Shown here in pieces: positions 1-11,329 of a stretch of DNA of 64,000 nt; the first letter of the stretch is position 1; each line of letters begins with the position of its first letter. The stretch covers positions 83,764,001-83,828,000 of the forward strand of contig CM077597.1 in NCBI GenBank assembly GCA_039654915.1. Direction: 5' to 3'. The position numbers and the translations under genes are program-made. This stretch comes from Aquilaria yunnanensis (taxonomy: Eukaryota; Streptophyta; Magnoliopsida; Malvales; Thymelaeaceae). Under the pieces are notes generated by a model. That model was not told where the DNA came from. It did not search any database and saw nothing but the letters and a program-made list of their open reading frames with translations.

Positions 1-307
1 AGTTGACTTGGGATTCGTATACACTCCTCTCGGATACAGCTATTTCGTATAGAGAAAGACGACTTGGACTATATCATCACCGAAACAATCGAATTAATCG
101 GTCTACTTGTACATGGTAGCTGGGCCTTTTTGCCAGTAACAAATCTATGACAACTAATATTCATATTAAACTATTTATTAATAAGCTTCATGCATGTTAT
201 TGCATGTGGATTGGTCCGCATTATCGGTAGTTATTGTTTGTGTTCCTAGGGGAGCAAAATTTGTTAGACTTATTTTGTTACCTGTTTTGGGTTAGATCTA
301 AGTTATA
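1..307. other. AT-rich stretch, no gene seen
   Basis: I see no coding region, RNA gene or recognisable repeat here. The segment ends at the TA dinucleotide that flanks the adjacent MITE. Confidence 0.5.
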
Positions 308-526
308 TTCTTTCCGTCTCACATTAATTGACCATTTTATTTTTTTTACTAAATTTTGAATTAAACATATTTATATTAATATGTATTGATAAAAATTCTA
401 TAATCTTTAAATTTTTATTTTTATATAAAATATTCATATTTTTAAAATAAATTTTGAAACGAAAAAAAAATCACAAATTAATTACTGTAAATAGTAAAAT
501 GGTCAGTTGTTGTGAAACGGAAAAAG
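308..526. mobile_element. Stowaway-like MITE (Tc1/mariner type)
   Basis: A 219-bp AT-rich, non-coding element with terminal inverted repeats of about 30 bp. The left end reads ttctttccgtctcac and the right end, reverse complemented, reads ctttttccgtttcac; both continue into a shared gaccatttta block. It is flanked by TA on both sides (306-307 and 527-528), the target-site duplication of Tc1/mariner elements. The CCGTCTCA-like end resembles the CTCCCTCCGTCCC terminus of plant Stowaway MITEs. It encodes nothing and would need a transposase in trans. Confidence 0.8.
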
Positions 527-744
527 TAATTAATCGACCTTTTTTTGTGAGTTTGGTCATTTCAATTTTTTTTAATAGCAAACAGATTTATGGATACTGA
601 TTACAAATGATTGGTATCGGTTAGTAGATGAACTCACTATACCAATAAAAGGGTAGCTGACTAATACTCCAGCTGATACTTCTAACAACAGAATATTTAC
701 ATTTCAAACTTGCATAATTTCAAAGACATCATTGTTTTTCCATT
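527..744. other. AT-rich spacer, no gene seen
   Basis: Short stretch between the MITE and the LINE fragment. No feature is recognisable. Confidence 0.4.
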
Positions 745-1184
745 TCAAAAAATCCAAGTGCCACTTGCATATCTGATAGTTGTTCTTGTACCAGTTCTTT
801 TGACAACATCCACTTTGAAACATAAACTGTTGCACCAGATACCATACCATTTCTGACTAGGCAAAATTTAGCAGAATATGAGTTGTATCTTCGTTTTTAG
901 ATCAGTGTCAAGTTTTTTGAGAGAAAAAATGTCCAAATCCAAAAATAAGATACAAGAATCTTTCTAAATAAATCAGACTCAAATCTGAATTTGCTTTTAA
1001 AAATAAAATCATTTCTTCTTTTCCATATTGCCCACACTGAGACTGCAAAGCATCTTTTATTTTTTCTTTCTATCGACAACGAGAACATTATTAGAAAGCC
1101 AACAAGAAGCTGAAAATGATATAAGATAGCAATAGTAGCAGCGTCAAACTTATACAAGATAGCAACAGTATTAGTGTCGAACAT
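745..1184 (-). pseudogene. LINE (non-LTR retrotransposon) C-terminal fragment, copy 1
   Basis: The minus-strand frame at 897-1184 contains VWAIWKRRNDFIF, the conserved block near the C-terminus of plant L1-type LINE polyproteins (the region after the reverse transcriptase and zf-RVT domains). No RT catalytic motif is present, so only the 3' end of the ORF remains, and the sequence downstream (745-896) is interrupted by stops. The stretch 745-1093 is clearly homologous to 52525-52912 elsewhere in the window, which carries the same block. It abuts the end of a chromovirus-type LTR at about 1190. It is a dead fragment of what would normally be a 6-kb element. Confidence 0.65.
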
Positions 1185-1189
1185 GAAGT

Positions 1190-1541
1190 GTGTTATGCCT
1201 CAAAATCAACCCTAAGAGTCTGTGGGCAACGACATGCCATATACTCAAGAAAATAAATATTCCTAAGCATGCAAGGCTATGTTATTCCAAATAATTCCAA
1301 ATTTCATAAAATCCAACTTCTAACAATGAGTGGTGGAACAACAACAATCCTTGAAATCGAAACATAATCCATAAAATCTCAGAGTTCTAAGGAGAAAAAT
1401 CAAATCCAAAGTCTTTCCTAAACATTAATTTATTTCTAAAGGTAGTACGAACAAAATATTTCTAATTGTCCTAAACTGCAACTGGCCTTGTGGTTGCTTC
1501 CTAGCTAGTTAATTTAAAATACTCCTTATCTGTGTGAAGAG
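1190..1541 (-). repeat. Distal part of a chromovirus-type 3' LTR
   Basis: This 350-bp segment aligns by eye with 31070-31410. There the homology continues uninterrupted into sequence matching 7595 onward, whereas here it breaks at about 1541 and resumes at about 7595. This is therefore the downstream end of one minus-strand LTR (total about 1.93 kb without the insertion), split by an insertion of roughly 6 kb. The minus-strand terminus reads gaggcataacaca, giving the expected CA end. Confidence 0.65.
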
Positions 1542-1555
1542 GGTAGAAAAATTAC

Positions 1556-3155
1556 TTGGGTGGCTTAGGGCAACGTGCATGTGGATAAAGAGTTAGGGGG
1601 TTTGAGCATGGTAGCATGAAGTGTGAAAATATCACATTATTAGGTAAATGGTGGTGGAGATTCTATGGTGAAGAGGGAGCATTGTGACAGAAGGTTATAT
1701 CTAGCATTTATGGAGTGGATGGGGGCATTGAATAGTGATTCAAGAGAAAATAGTTTTGAACAATTTGGGGGGTAATGTGAAAATCAGGAGTGATATAGAG
1801 TAGGGGTGGAAACAAGCCAGGCATTTTGTCGAACATTTCAAGCTAGAGCTCGATTATTTTGTTATTGAGCTGAGCCTAATGAGCTTCGAGCAGATCTTTG
1901 AGTTTCATTTTATGTTCAAACTCATAACGAGCTAAGCATTGAGCTTGGTACTATTTGGCTCAAACTCTTATAGACCCTAATAAGCTTAATAATTTTTAAT
2001 GTAAAAATTAAGGTAATTTTATTGTTAATATACCTAAACCCTAAAATTCTAATTTTTATTCCCTAAATCAAGCTTAAAATCTTGAATTGAACTTGAATCA
2101 AGCTTTAAGCTTATTGGACCACTAAGATGAATCTAAACCTTTTCAAGCCTTCGAGCTCCATTTTCCAAGCTCGACAAAATCAAGCTCGAGCCCGAGCTGA
2201 GCTAATCCTTAATAAGCCAAGCTTCAAGCCTAGTGTGTTCAGGCTTTGGTCGGTGCATTTCCACCTCTAATATAGAGTCTTATGGTGTTCATCTCATTAA
2301 TTCTTTCCTATGGAAACTTGGGAGTAGATGTATGTTATGGGAGGATATTTGTATAGGCAATGAAAAATTAGAGCCGAGATTTCATAGATCGACAATGAGG
2401 CTAGAAGAACATGGGGAATGTATGATTGCTGATAGAGGAAAGTGGGTTGAAGGTATGCAGAAGTGGAATTGAGGAAGGAGGAGGAGTGTGTGAGGAAGTT
2501 AAATAAGTGGCCTAGAAGAACTGTTGACTATTTTACAGGATGTTTCATTGGAACCTATTGCAACCGATTCTTTAGTATAGAGTAGAAGTAGCCATGGTGT
2601 CAACACAGTCCAAAAGATGAGCATCATTTTGGTTGAAGTTCTTCTTCAAAGGTATGTTTCTTCAATTTGTGATTGGTGGAGCAAGTTGATCCCAAAGAAG
2701 GTGAGCTTATTTGTGTGGTGAGCAATTTAAGACCAGATCCCGATGAACAAAGCGCTTATTATCAAAGAAGTAACTTTATTGAGCACCAACTATCCTGTTC
2801 GCAATAATGGGTAGGAAGATACAAATAATATTTTGCTACATTTTAAAAGGGCAAGTTTAACAAGGTAGCCTATATTGAAGTGGTGAAACCTGGATATGTA
2901 GATTGGAATTAACTTGCTAGTTTTCCTTACTAATTGACCAAAAGAGTGGAGGATTCATATTCAATTCAAAGTATGGCAAGCAATATTTCATGTATCTGGT
3001 TGGTTTATATGGAAATGGAGAAATGAGGCAGTTTTTGACTGAAAAAGCTTTGTGGCTGTAGGTGTGTTTTCTGAAATCCAAATAGTATCCTATATTTGGT
3101 TTAAAAGCAAGTTACCTAAGTTTAAATGCTTATGGATTGATTGGTGTATGGACCT
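1556..3155 (+). pseudogene. LINE 3' half (RT C-terminus and zf-RVT), interrupted
   Basis: Plus-strand translation shows LLGKWWWRFYGEEGAL and, after a nested MITE, a block resembling FLWKLGS...LWEDICIG, then ALIIKEV, LLLHF and FIWKWRNEAVFD. In that order these are the hallmark motifs of the C-terminal third of plant LINE polyproteins (end of RT, zf-RVT, tail). Several stops and indels break the frame, and the RT catalytic YADD region is absent, so this is a 5'-truncated copy. It is split by the hAT-type MITE at 1801-2269 and passes directly into pararetroviral sequence at about 3155. It lies inside the block that interrupts the chromovirus LTR. Confidence 0.7.
1801..2269. mobile_element. hAT-type MITE with perfect 8-bp target duplication
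   Basis: The element starts taggggtggaaac and ends atttccacctcta, giving terminal inverted repeats of about 12 bp with one mismatch. It is flanked by a perfect 8-bp direct repeat ATATAGAG (1793-1800 and 2270-2277), the size of a hAT-superfamily duplication. Its 469-bp interior is rich in repeated GAGCTC/AAGCTT-like words and has no coding capacity. Removing it and one duplication copy restores continuous homology of the surrounding LINE. It inserted after the LINE fragment did. Confidence 0.88.
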
Positions 3156-3159
3156 TTTG

Positions 3160-3545
3160 CTGTTAGGATTTTACAGACGAATGCTTCTAATGAATTCTAA
3201 GGTGTGGTCCTCCTCGAAGAGATAAATGTTGCAAGACACGTGTATAGCTACAACAGCAGAGAATTCAAGGAATATGAGAAAAACTAGCACTTGACCTTCA
3301 AAGTGGTTTTAACTATCAAAAGAGGAATACAAAAATTTCAATTTCATCTGGTTGGACACCACTTCGTCGTTGAGATGGACATGTCAACTTTCCCAAAGCT
3401 ACTAAACTTCCTTTAGAAGAAACTCCCTAATGCTAAGCTACTGAGCTGGCAGTAATGGTTTGTTCGGTTCTCCTTTGACATCAAGCATATAAAGGGTAAC
3501 TCAAAAGCTTCAACAGACCACCAAAAACTTTCCAAACCCAAGAAC
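3160..3545 (+). pseudogene. Endogenous pararetrovirus RNase H remnant (Caulimoviridae-like)
   Basis: Translation shows an RNase H beginning TNASNEF, in which the catalytic Asp of the usual TDAS motif reads Asn. It is followed by YNSREFKEYEKN and ends near DIKHIKGNSKASTDH, the order seen at the C-terminal end of the reverse transcriptase/RNase H of plant pararetroviruses. The ISF/HHFVVEMDMSTF-type spacing fits Caulimoviridae better than Ty3/gypsy. In-frame stops and the loss of everything upstream (protease, RT) show it is inactive. It joins a LINE fragment at about 3155. Assignment to a genus (Florendovirus-like is my impression) is tentative. Confidence 0.65.
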
Positions 3546-4740
3546 TAAAATAGCAACCTCTTCTTCCTACCTTGCTGTGTTTAAAAAAAAACTAACCATT
3601 CCTCAGATGTTGAACATTATAATACTAGTCCTTTACCTTTAACCGGCACCATAGGATTTTTCATTATCATTGCTTTGTGATAAAGAAATATGATTTTAAA
3701 AACTGTACAGTTAAGCCGTCTGTATTCATCCTAAATACCCTTTTGCTCATCTTTTTTTTATTCATGATGTTTATATTTTCCTTTCGTTAGCTATCTATTT
3801 TTTCTAGTACCTTTGCTCAATCCACACCATAAGTATCATATTTAATATTCCCCAACTTTACCAGCTTCTTACCTTTTGCAAAAACTTTCCCTTTAACTTC
3901 CATAGCTCTAAACTTTCTACTTTCCTTACCTAGTTTGCCCCTGTTTGTCATTGGGTAAAAGACCTTAAGACTCCTTATAAGGACTTAAGCCCATTAATCC
4001 TAAGGTCTCATATTCACCTCCAGTTGGCTACTATTTCTCCCAAAAACTCTTCACTTTTATATAGGATTGCCCATGTAATATACATTAACCATCTTATAAC
4101 TTTTACCAAAACTAGTACCATTAGGTCTGTTCCTAGTCTTTTACATGACCATAATAAAAACCTAGGCTTTAACCTTGCTCGCCTTGCCTGGCATTGTCCT
4201 ATTGATTATAAAAATTTCTTAGAGAAGGTGTATCAGTGCAATCATACTGTGTTTTCTTTGAAAGTTTGGCCATATGACAATCCACATTAGTTATCCTATT
4301 CAGTAGATTACAGGGAAATGATCCACGGGGCTCTTCAATGTTTTGAAAAGCATCAAAGAATTCAACAAGCCAAAGAAGTTAGAGAAAAAGCATAAAAAAC
4401 TTTCAAGTTAATTGCTTGCTTTGCTTTGAATTTTTCACAAGATGACGCCATTATTAAAGAACCACCATAATAGAAATAAGAAGAGAATTTATTAATCCTG
4501 ATTGTGGCTGTGAGCATGATTATGTTGACTAGCATAGGGCCAACAACCCACACTTTCAGCATGAGGATCTTGATAGGACACGATCTAGCAATGATTCTAA
4601 GGATTATTATGTCAATCTCCATAATGGTTGGTCCCCATAATGCTCACCTCTATGTTACCAAACTATTATTTAGGAATCTTTGCTTTTCTTTGAGGAAAGT
4701 AATGTATGATGTTAGTAATGATGTATTACAGTTTGTCCCC
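3546..4740 (+). other. Endogenous pararetrovirus sequence downstream of RNase H, degraded
   Basis: No intact gene. Short plus-strand open stretches (for example 4024-4290 and 4504-4779) keep a coding-like composition, with stops between them. By position this is the end of the viral polyprotein region and the sequence leading to the viral promoter. I do not recognise a domain. Just before the promoter, around 4700-4730, two TGATG-type words 16 bp apart recall the as-1 enhancer motif of caulimovirus promoters, but they are decayed. Confidence 0.45.
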
Positions 4741-4750
4741 TTCAGGCTTC

Positions 4751-4758
4751 TATATAAG
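4751..4758 (+). promoter_or_regulatory. TATA box of the pararetroviral promoter
   Basis: The sequence tatataaggg is followed by agccttcattc. It lies about 460 bp before a tRNA-Met primer-binding site and the first viral ORF, the usual arrangement of a caulimovirid full-length-RNA promoter. Confidence 0.5.
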
Positions 4759-4779
4759 GGAAGCCTTCATTCTCTGTAA

Positions 4780-5208
4780 GGCATCGAATTCAGTATTCAG
4801 TATTCATTCTCTGAAAGTAAGTCATAGTTATTAGTCTTTAAACTTTTTATAGATGTTCTAAGTTGTCATTTCTGTGGATCTTGTTAGAACCAAGATCTTC
4901 AAGTTTATATTAATTAAGCTTTAAGGCAAATGGTGATTTATAGAGTTCTTAAACTCTAAGAGTCTGCATTTGCTTTCAAATCTAATATCTATAACTCACC
5001 TTAATCCCAAGTGTATCATCTAGTTAGTTAAGTGAGTGAGACTCCCTCCTAAAGGTGTGGTCTGCCCTTGAGAATGCTGATTAGCTTGGTTACCTGGTGC
5101 CCTATTTATGAATTGATTTGTAAGGGCTTTATGGCTTAACTCTTGCTATATAATTTTTGAGTTGTATCACCTTGTGAGTTTGTGAACTTGGCTATCTCAA
5201 AACCCATT
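4780..5208 (+). other. Pararetroviral leader region
   Basis: A non-coding 430-bp stretch between the putative transcript start and the primer-binding site. I see no gene. It corresponds to the long leader of a pararetroviral pregenomic RNA. Confidence 0.45.
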
Positions 5209-5220
5209 TGTTATCAGAGC
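5209..5220 (+). other. tRNA-Met primer-binding site, one mismatch
   Basis: tgttatcagagc matches the tRNA-iMet complement TGGTATCAGAGC at 11 of 12 positions. All plant pararetroviruses prime minus-strand synthesis from this tRNA. Its position between leader and first ORF supports the assignment. Confidence 0.7.
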
Positions 5221-5224
5221 CATC

Positions 5225-7560
5225 ACAAATCATTTATGAAAATGATATCTTACTAAGACACCCTCAGCTACCTCCTATCTAGATTTCCTTCATGAATTTA
5301 AATACCTTTCTGAAGAAGATAAAGTCCCACTGACTAATCTTCCTCTCATAAATCCTTATAAAGTCTTTGCAAAATCCTCCTACTCTCTGTCCAACCAGTG
5401 AAAAATTAGATTTCTCCTTCATGTAGGGCAGTTAAAGAACCTGTTTCAGCTATAAAGTTTGATCAACATACTCTTCCCACTACCAACAAGGAACAGTATG
5501 TTACTATGGAGATTCTTTTTTTTTTCCTTGCCAATGGACTATAGAAGGTCTTACTCATCTTTGGAGCCATTCAGCTTGCTCTCACCAATCCAATCATGGA
5601 AGAAAATGATGACTAGTTACTGCCAAACTAGTTCTCCTTGGTACCCGATACAAGAAATACTAACATCCTTGTATTGGTACTGTGGAGACTACACTCAATG
5701 TTAGTACTATCCAAATAATTTTCTTCCCAAATTTCTATATGGCACTTCAAGACCCTCATCTACTCTTTGGTTTGAAGATCTAGTTGTAGATTATTGGTGC
5801 AAAACAAGTCTCTTATACTTTTGCACCAACTTTCCATTACCAGATGGCACATTAGGTCCAAAATCATGCACTTGATTTTGCCATGCCTAATGTGAACAAT
5901 GATGCATTGTATCTATCTATAGATACAACCTATGTACCAAATGAGATATATGTTCCTCAACAAATTCCTAGAGAAGAGATTCAGAAACTTATTCCAGCCT
6001 CTTGGAATATAAGTTATGAATTTTTTCATTAGCAAACATAGCTTGTCCAATCAAAAAAAGACTATTTTGCTTAATAGAGGAAAAGAACAGACACAAATTT
6101 TCTTCCAAAAAGAAGCAGAGTCATCTCAAGATGCTCATATATTTCTACCCCAATAGCCATGACCATGATTCGTGAACTAGATCCAATGATCTATGCTCTA
6201 ATTGAATCTTTTATTACTGGTGCTTCTCCTATCTACCAATTTCAAGATGATAAAGGTTAGAAATACTTTGATGTTTATGATTGTGAGGCCTATCTACAAC
6301 TCCTTAATGATGACATAGTAGACATAAAGAAGAAGAACAAGAAGAAATCATCATAAGAGCTTTTTTGCCAAAGATATGAGGATGATGATCCTTTTGTTGG
6401 AATTCTTGCCGAACCATCCGAGAAATTTAACTATTATGTGTTGTATTCTAGTAACGAAGATAATCAACCTCCTCAGCCTACTTAAGAGAAATCATTTGAT
6501 CTCCCTCCTCCTGCTCCTGAAGTGTAGATGGTTTAACATTCATATTACAAAAATGCACTTAAGCAATTGAAGAAGGAACAACCTCTAGTTTCTCCTACTT
6601 TTGTAGTCAACATGTTTGAAATGAAAGAAAAGGAATTTCTTCTGCTAAAATTTGAAGATCCTTCATCTTCAACCAAGCATAGTTGGAAGGTTACTTGACC
6701 AAGGACCGTTGACTCATAAGGAAGAAAAAAAACACACCTACTGTTGAACAAATGCCCATTTGGCAATTTGAGAATATGATTTCTCATAATTATGTTCTCC
6801 ACATAATTGAGCAAAATCAACTTTGACTTAAGAAAAAACTTGATAATGCTATAATTGATCATTTAACAAAATGTCAACAAAGGAATGATTGTTGCCATAA
6901 TGAGTGAATCTCACTTCCTCGGAAAAGAATTTCTTAGCCAAGGAAAGAGAAAGTATACATCTTAAGCAACAACTAAAGCATTTTTAGACCAATCAACAAC
7001 CTCAACTTCTATATCCTTTCACCCCTCCATCAATTAGTCCTAAACCTTTTAGCCTTTTTCTCGCAAAACGATCAACACCTAAGGTTACTCCTCCATCAAT
7101 TTATAAATATTGAAACCTAACCAACCTCCACCAATTAGTTCTACACAAACAGAGCCTAGACCAGAAAAACAACTAAAACTTAAAGGCCTAGCTATTCTTG
7201 AAGAAATTCCTCCACAACCAACATCATCCAAACCTCCTAATCCTCTAGTAAAGATCCAAAAACTAGCTCATTAAGCCATGAATCTTTAAGCTCATCCAAT
7301 TAACTCTTTCCTAAACCACCAACCTTTTATGAACTTAATGTGTTTATTGCTCAGTCAGATGCACCTGAGGCATCTGAGGTTCATAATGATCACACGCCTG
7401 ATGAAGCATCCAATTTGGATGGTATACCTTAGTTTAAATACTAATGTAGCTAACAAACGGGACTCTAGTCGTGTGATTTTTGCTTGGGTTCTAGAATCGG
7501 TTCTAGCTACTTGTTGGTACATTGTATTAGTACGTAGTCTTTATGTTAATAAATTTTTTT
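5225..7560 (+). pseudogene. Endogenous pararetrovirus first ORF (movement/coat-region polyprotein), degraded
   Basis: Plus-strand translation in several frames gives a coding-like sequence broken by many stops and frameshifts. The first third (about 5450-6050) resembles the movement-protein region of Caulimoviridae such as Florendovirus. This is followed by an acidic and proline/glutamine-rich segment (about 6300-7300) typical of the disordered part of these polyproteins. It lies directly downstream of promoter, leader and tRNA-Met primer site, as expected for the first gene. The product would serve cell-to-cell movement and virion assembly. No part is long enough to be functional. The protease/RT part is missing on this side. 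Confidence 0.55.
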
Positions 7561-7594
7561 TCTAGTTATTGTCCAAAAAAATCTATGCAAGGAT

Positions 7595-9173
7595 AGTGAA
7601 AATGGGGTAAGCGTGAATAGCCAGCAAGTGATTAGTTTTGGAAATAGAAATACAATATGTAAGACATATAGGGATCAAGCATAACTCCTGTAAAATAATA
7701 ATAGAAACCTCTTACATAAAATATTTGTAAAGTCAAAAATTAATCAATGCAATAGTAACTTTGAGAAACGAGTAAATAATATTTGTGAATAAAAATTATT
7801 AACCAAAATAGAGAATTTCATAGTACATTGACAAAAAAGAAATTCAGAATAAAATGGGTAGGGTGATCACTATAATTATACTTAAACCGCTTAGCACATC
7901 TTGAATTGACTAAAACTTGCCACTGCTCAAGCACTTAGAAGGAGTAGTCCTAAAAATAATGCACTAGGAAACAAAAGAAAACGTAATATTTTATGTGGAG
8001 GGTCTAAAGGTAAACTTTTTCAGTAGTGCGGGCACAAAACTAGCACCGACTAAATTAGAGTTGGAATAGAAATTGATAGTCTTATAATTTTCATAAAATT
8101 TTAGTGCAAAATATTACAATTAAAACTTTCCTGATCCTATATTAATTGATTAAACATAGTATGTTGCATAAATAATTTTGAATTCAAAAAAGTAGTTGTA
8201 AAACTAAATAAAAAACACTTGGAAAACAATTTTAGAATAAACATGTACTTGAAAATTCTTATTATGCTTGCAAATCGCTTTAATGAAAAATAATTTTAAA
8301 TCAAAATATTGAAAGATTGCTAAGTTGGAAAACTTAACAACTTGAAGAACTAACATATACATAATATCAAAATAATTTGAATTTTAGAAATGGTGGGCCA
8401 CTTAGCTCAAAATGCAACTTTTGTACTCCTAAAAAATGGTTTAGTCAACTAAAATAAGTATGCAAAAGTTAATGTCAAAATATAACCAATTTAAGAAAAA
8501 AAACCAAATTTACTCACTGATAATGACCTATATGAGAATTTCTAAAACCTAAGAACAAACTGAATTAGTGTTTAAAGCCCTAGGCAATAATGTTGAGCCT
8601 CATGCTTTGTAGTGGCCAAATTATATGAATTTAAAACATAGGATGTCAATTAACACAAACTCATACCTTGGGACCTATTGTGGTTGGACCAATTTTGCTC
8701 GAAAACATGTATTGTTGGTCTTCTATGCAACCTTCCCACAACTCATGAATCATCATCATACATTACCAAAACCTCATCAAACTTGTTTCTAATTCATTTC
8801 AAACACTCCTAATTATCAATTATCTCTTTCAAGAATTAAAAATAAATTATATCCAACATACCATCAACCCAAATTCCACTTCAAGTTTTAAAAATAACTA
8901 GAATATGGATTAAAATTAACTAACACCCACCCACCAAAGACTTTCCCCTTGAATAGAAAAATTCACAAATGCTTCTTGCTTGATCTTCAACTGATGGTTT
9001 CCTCTTGTGTTTATTCAAAGCAAGTAGTAGCCACATAGGAAGTAAGAAAAATACCTAAACCCTATTTTTTTTCATATTTCCTTCCATTTTAGCATCCTAT
9101 TTCACGTTCTCTTGTGCTTCAACCAAAGTATAGAAAATAATTCAAGAAACAAAATTGAGTTTAGGTCATTACA
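7595..9173 (-). repeat. Proximal part of the chromovirus-type 3' LTR
   Basis: Homologous by eye to 31400-32360, sharing blocks such as gaagcacttagaaggactagtcctaaaaata-type sequence and aatataaccaatttaagaaa. Read on the minus strand it starts TGTAATGACCTAAACTC at 9173, directly after the integrase remnant, which gives the TG start of an LTR. Together with 1190-1541 it makes a 3' LTR of about 1.93 kb. The last 500 bp on the right (8690-9173) have no counterpart in the other copy. Confidence 0.65.
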
Positions 9174-10285
9174 TCCTCCCCCTTATAAAAGTTTTGTCCT
9201 TGAAACATATCTTCATTGATGAATAGAAATGGATACTTCTCATGCATCTCATCTTCACATTCTCAAGTAGCTTCTGATGAAGATTGCCTTCTCCAATGAA
9301 CTTTCACAAGTATAATAGTGCATCTCTTCAATACATTCTCTTCTTGATTAAGAATCTCTGGCTGTTGCTCCTCATACTTTGAATTTGGCTTAATATTGAT
9401 TGGTTGATGTTGAATTATCTGATTCAAACCATGTACACGCTAACATAGCATCGATACATAAAACACATTATGCATTCCTGATAAAGATGGTGGTAGCACA
9501 ACTCTGTAGTGACATCCCTAACTCGATTTGCAATTTTAAAAGGACACAAATATCTAGGGCTCAATGTCCAAGCTTCCTGACCCCCATAAGCTTTTTGTCG
9601 AAGACACTTTAATGTAGACATTATCTTCAACCTCACACTCCAACAATCGTCTGCTCATATCAACTTAACTCTTTTGCCTAATTTATGTAGTCCATAAGTG
9701 ATCACGAATAATTTAATTTTCCTCTACCATTTGTGGAATTATATTTGAACTAAAAAATATTTCAATTTATGTCATCCCAACATATCAGTGATCTACACCT
9801 CCATCCGTACAATGACTCATAGGGTGCCATTTAAATACTAAAATGATAACTATTGGTGTAGGCAAATTCAATAAGTGCTAACTGATTATCCCAATTACCC
9901 CTAAAATCAAGCAAATAAGCTCGGAGCATATCCTCAAGATAGTTCTTTCTAATTGTCCATTAGTTTAAACATGATAAGCAATCCTAAAGTTGAGTTGAGT
10001 TCCCATAACCTTCAACAACTATCCCCAAAATCTTGAGACAGTCCTAGAATCCCTATGTGGAATAATAGATAATGGGGCACCATGTAGATGTACAATATCC
10101 TTCACATATATCTTAGCTAACTTCCTAAACTTGCAGCTTCTTAGAGTGGTAGAAAGTGAGCAGATTTAGATAAACAATCAACAATCACCTATATAATATT
10201 GTTACCTATAGTCATCCTTGGAAGTCCCATAGCATAATCTATAGTAATTTGGTCCCAATTTCGTTCAAGAATTAGAATAGGCTAT
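9174..10285 (-). pseudogene. Ty3/gypsy chromovirus integrase C-terminus and chromodomain remnant
   Basis: Minus-strand translation shows the integrase core end (IIQVIVDCLSKSAHFLP; a TNGQLERTI block containing the catalytic Glu) and then the C-terminal domain. It ends in a chromodomain-like tail, IILVKVHWRRQSSSEATW then EDEMHEKYPFLF, which is typical of plant chromoviruses (Tekay/Del-type). Stops and frameshifts are frequent, so it is inactive. The LTR starts right after the coding end. On its upstream (right) side it is cut by the Ogre-like element at 10286, and its RT and gag are not found beyond that element. Confidence 0.7.
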
Positions 10286-11329
10286 TGTGGCAACGTGGGG
10301 GTTTTTGTGAGTCGCCACCAATCGGTTTCACCTAGGTCGATTGGACACCTAAAAATGGTCTACGAGAGTTCGAGGGTTTGGGAGTACGGTTATGTTAAAA
10401 TAACTCTATTTTAACGCCCAAAATTAGTACCTTAGTTGATTTTAATTTTGTTTTGCTTGCTTTTAAATAATTTCAGTTGAGTTTCAAATCAGAAATTTTA
10501 ACTGAATCATCCAGATGTGGGTTTTTGAATTAATATGGACTTCAAAATCTTGATAATTAATTTGTATAATTTTTTTATAATAAATTTGATATTTCCGAAC
10601 CATGGATTGTTTCGAATCACCCGGATACGGAGTTTAATGAAAACTTAATTTTTTTTTATCATTAAATATTTTAATTAATTATTAATCCATATCATAAATT
10701 CTGTCGACTTATCTTAATATGAATTTTTTTTATCTTGGTATTTAATTTTTATTCATTTTTATTAAAAATTTGACATTTTCCAAACCATGAATCCTATCGG
10801 ATCACCCGGATATGGAATTTAATTTAAATTTTAATTTATTGTTAATTATTTCATTAATTATTAATTTTTGTAATAAATTTTTACCAAATATAGATTTTTA
10901 ATGATCTTAATATTAATTTATTTTTTTATAAAAAAAATTATTTTATTTTTTATTTTAAAATTTTATTTTTTTATTCTTTGTTTTTGTTTGATGAAAGATT
11001 TTTTTTTAAAGTAACTATCTAATCCATAGACCTAAAAATATACTTAAGAAAATTAATTTTTGTTGAATCGTCTAGTTATGATTTTTTTAAATTTATTTTT
11101 ATTTCAAGGAAATAAATGGTTAATTTTTGTTATTTAACGGAAATAAAAAAAAAAAGTAAGTGTCTTAATATCCCAAATAATGTTAAAAATGCCAAAAAAA
11201 ATAAATATGGGGGCTTTATTGTAATAGAAATAAAAATAATAATAAAATGGGGAAGTAAGATGGGACTCTTGGCCAGCCATAAAAACATGATAAATAAATA
11301 AAATAAGGTTAATCATCCACATAAAGAAA

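Noticed and set aside
4362..4779. Opposing frames of 86 and 91 codons
   Set aside because: Mutual shadows in a degraded pararetroviral region; no recognisable motif.
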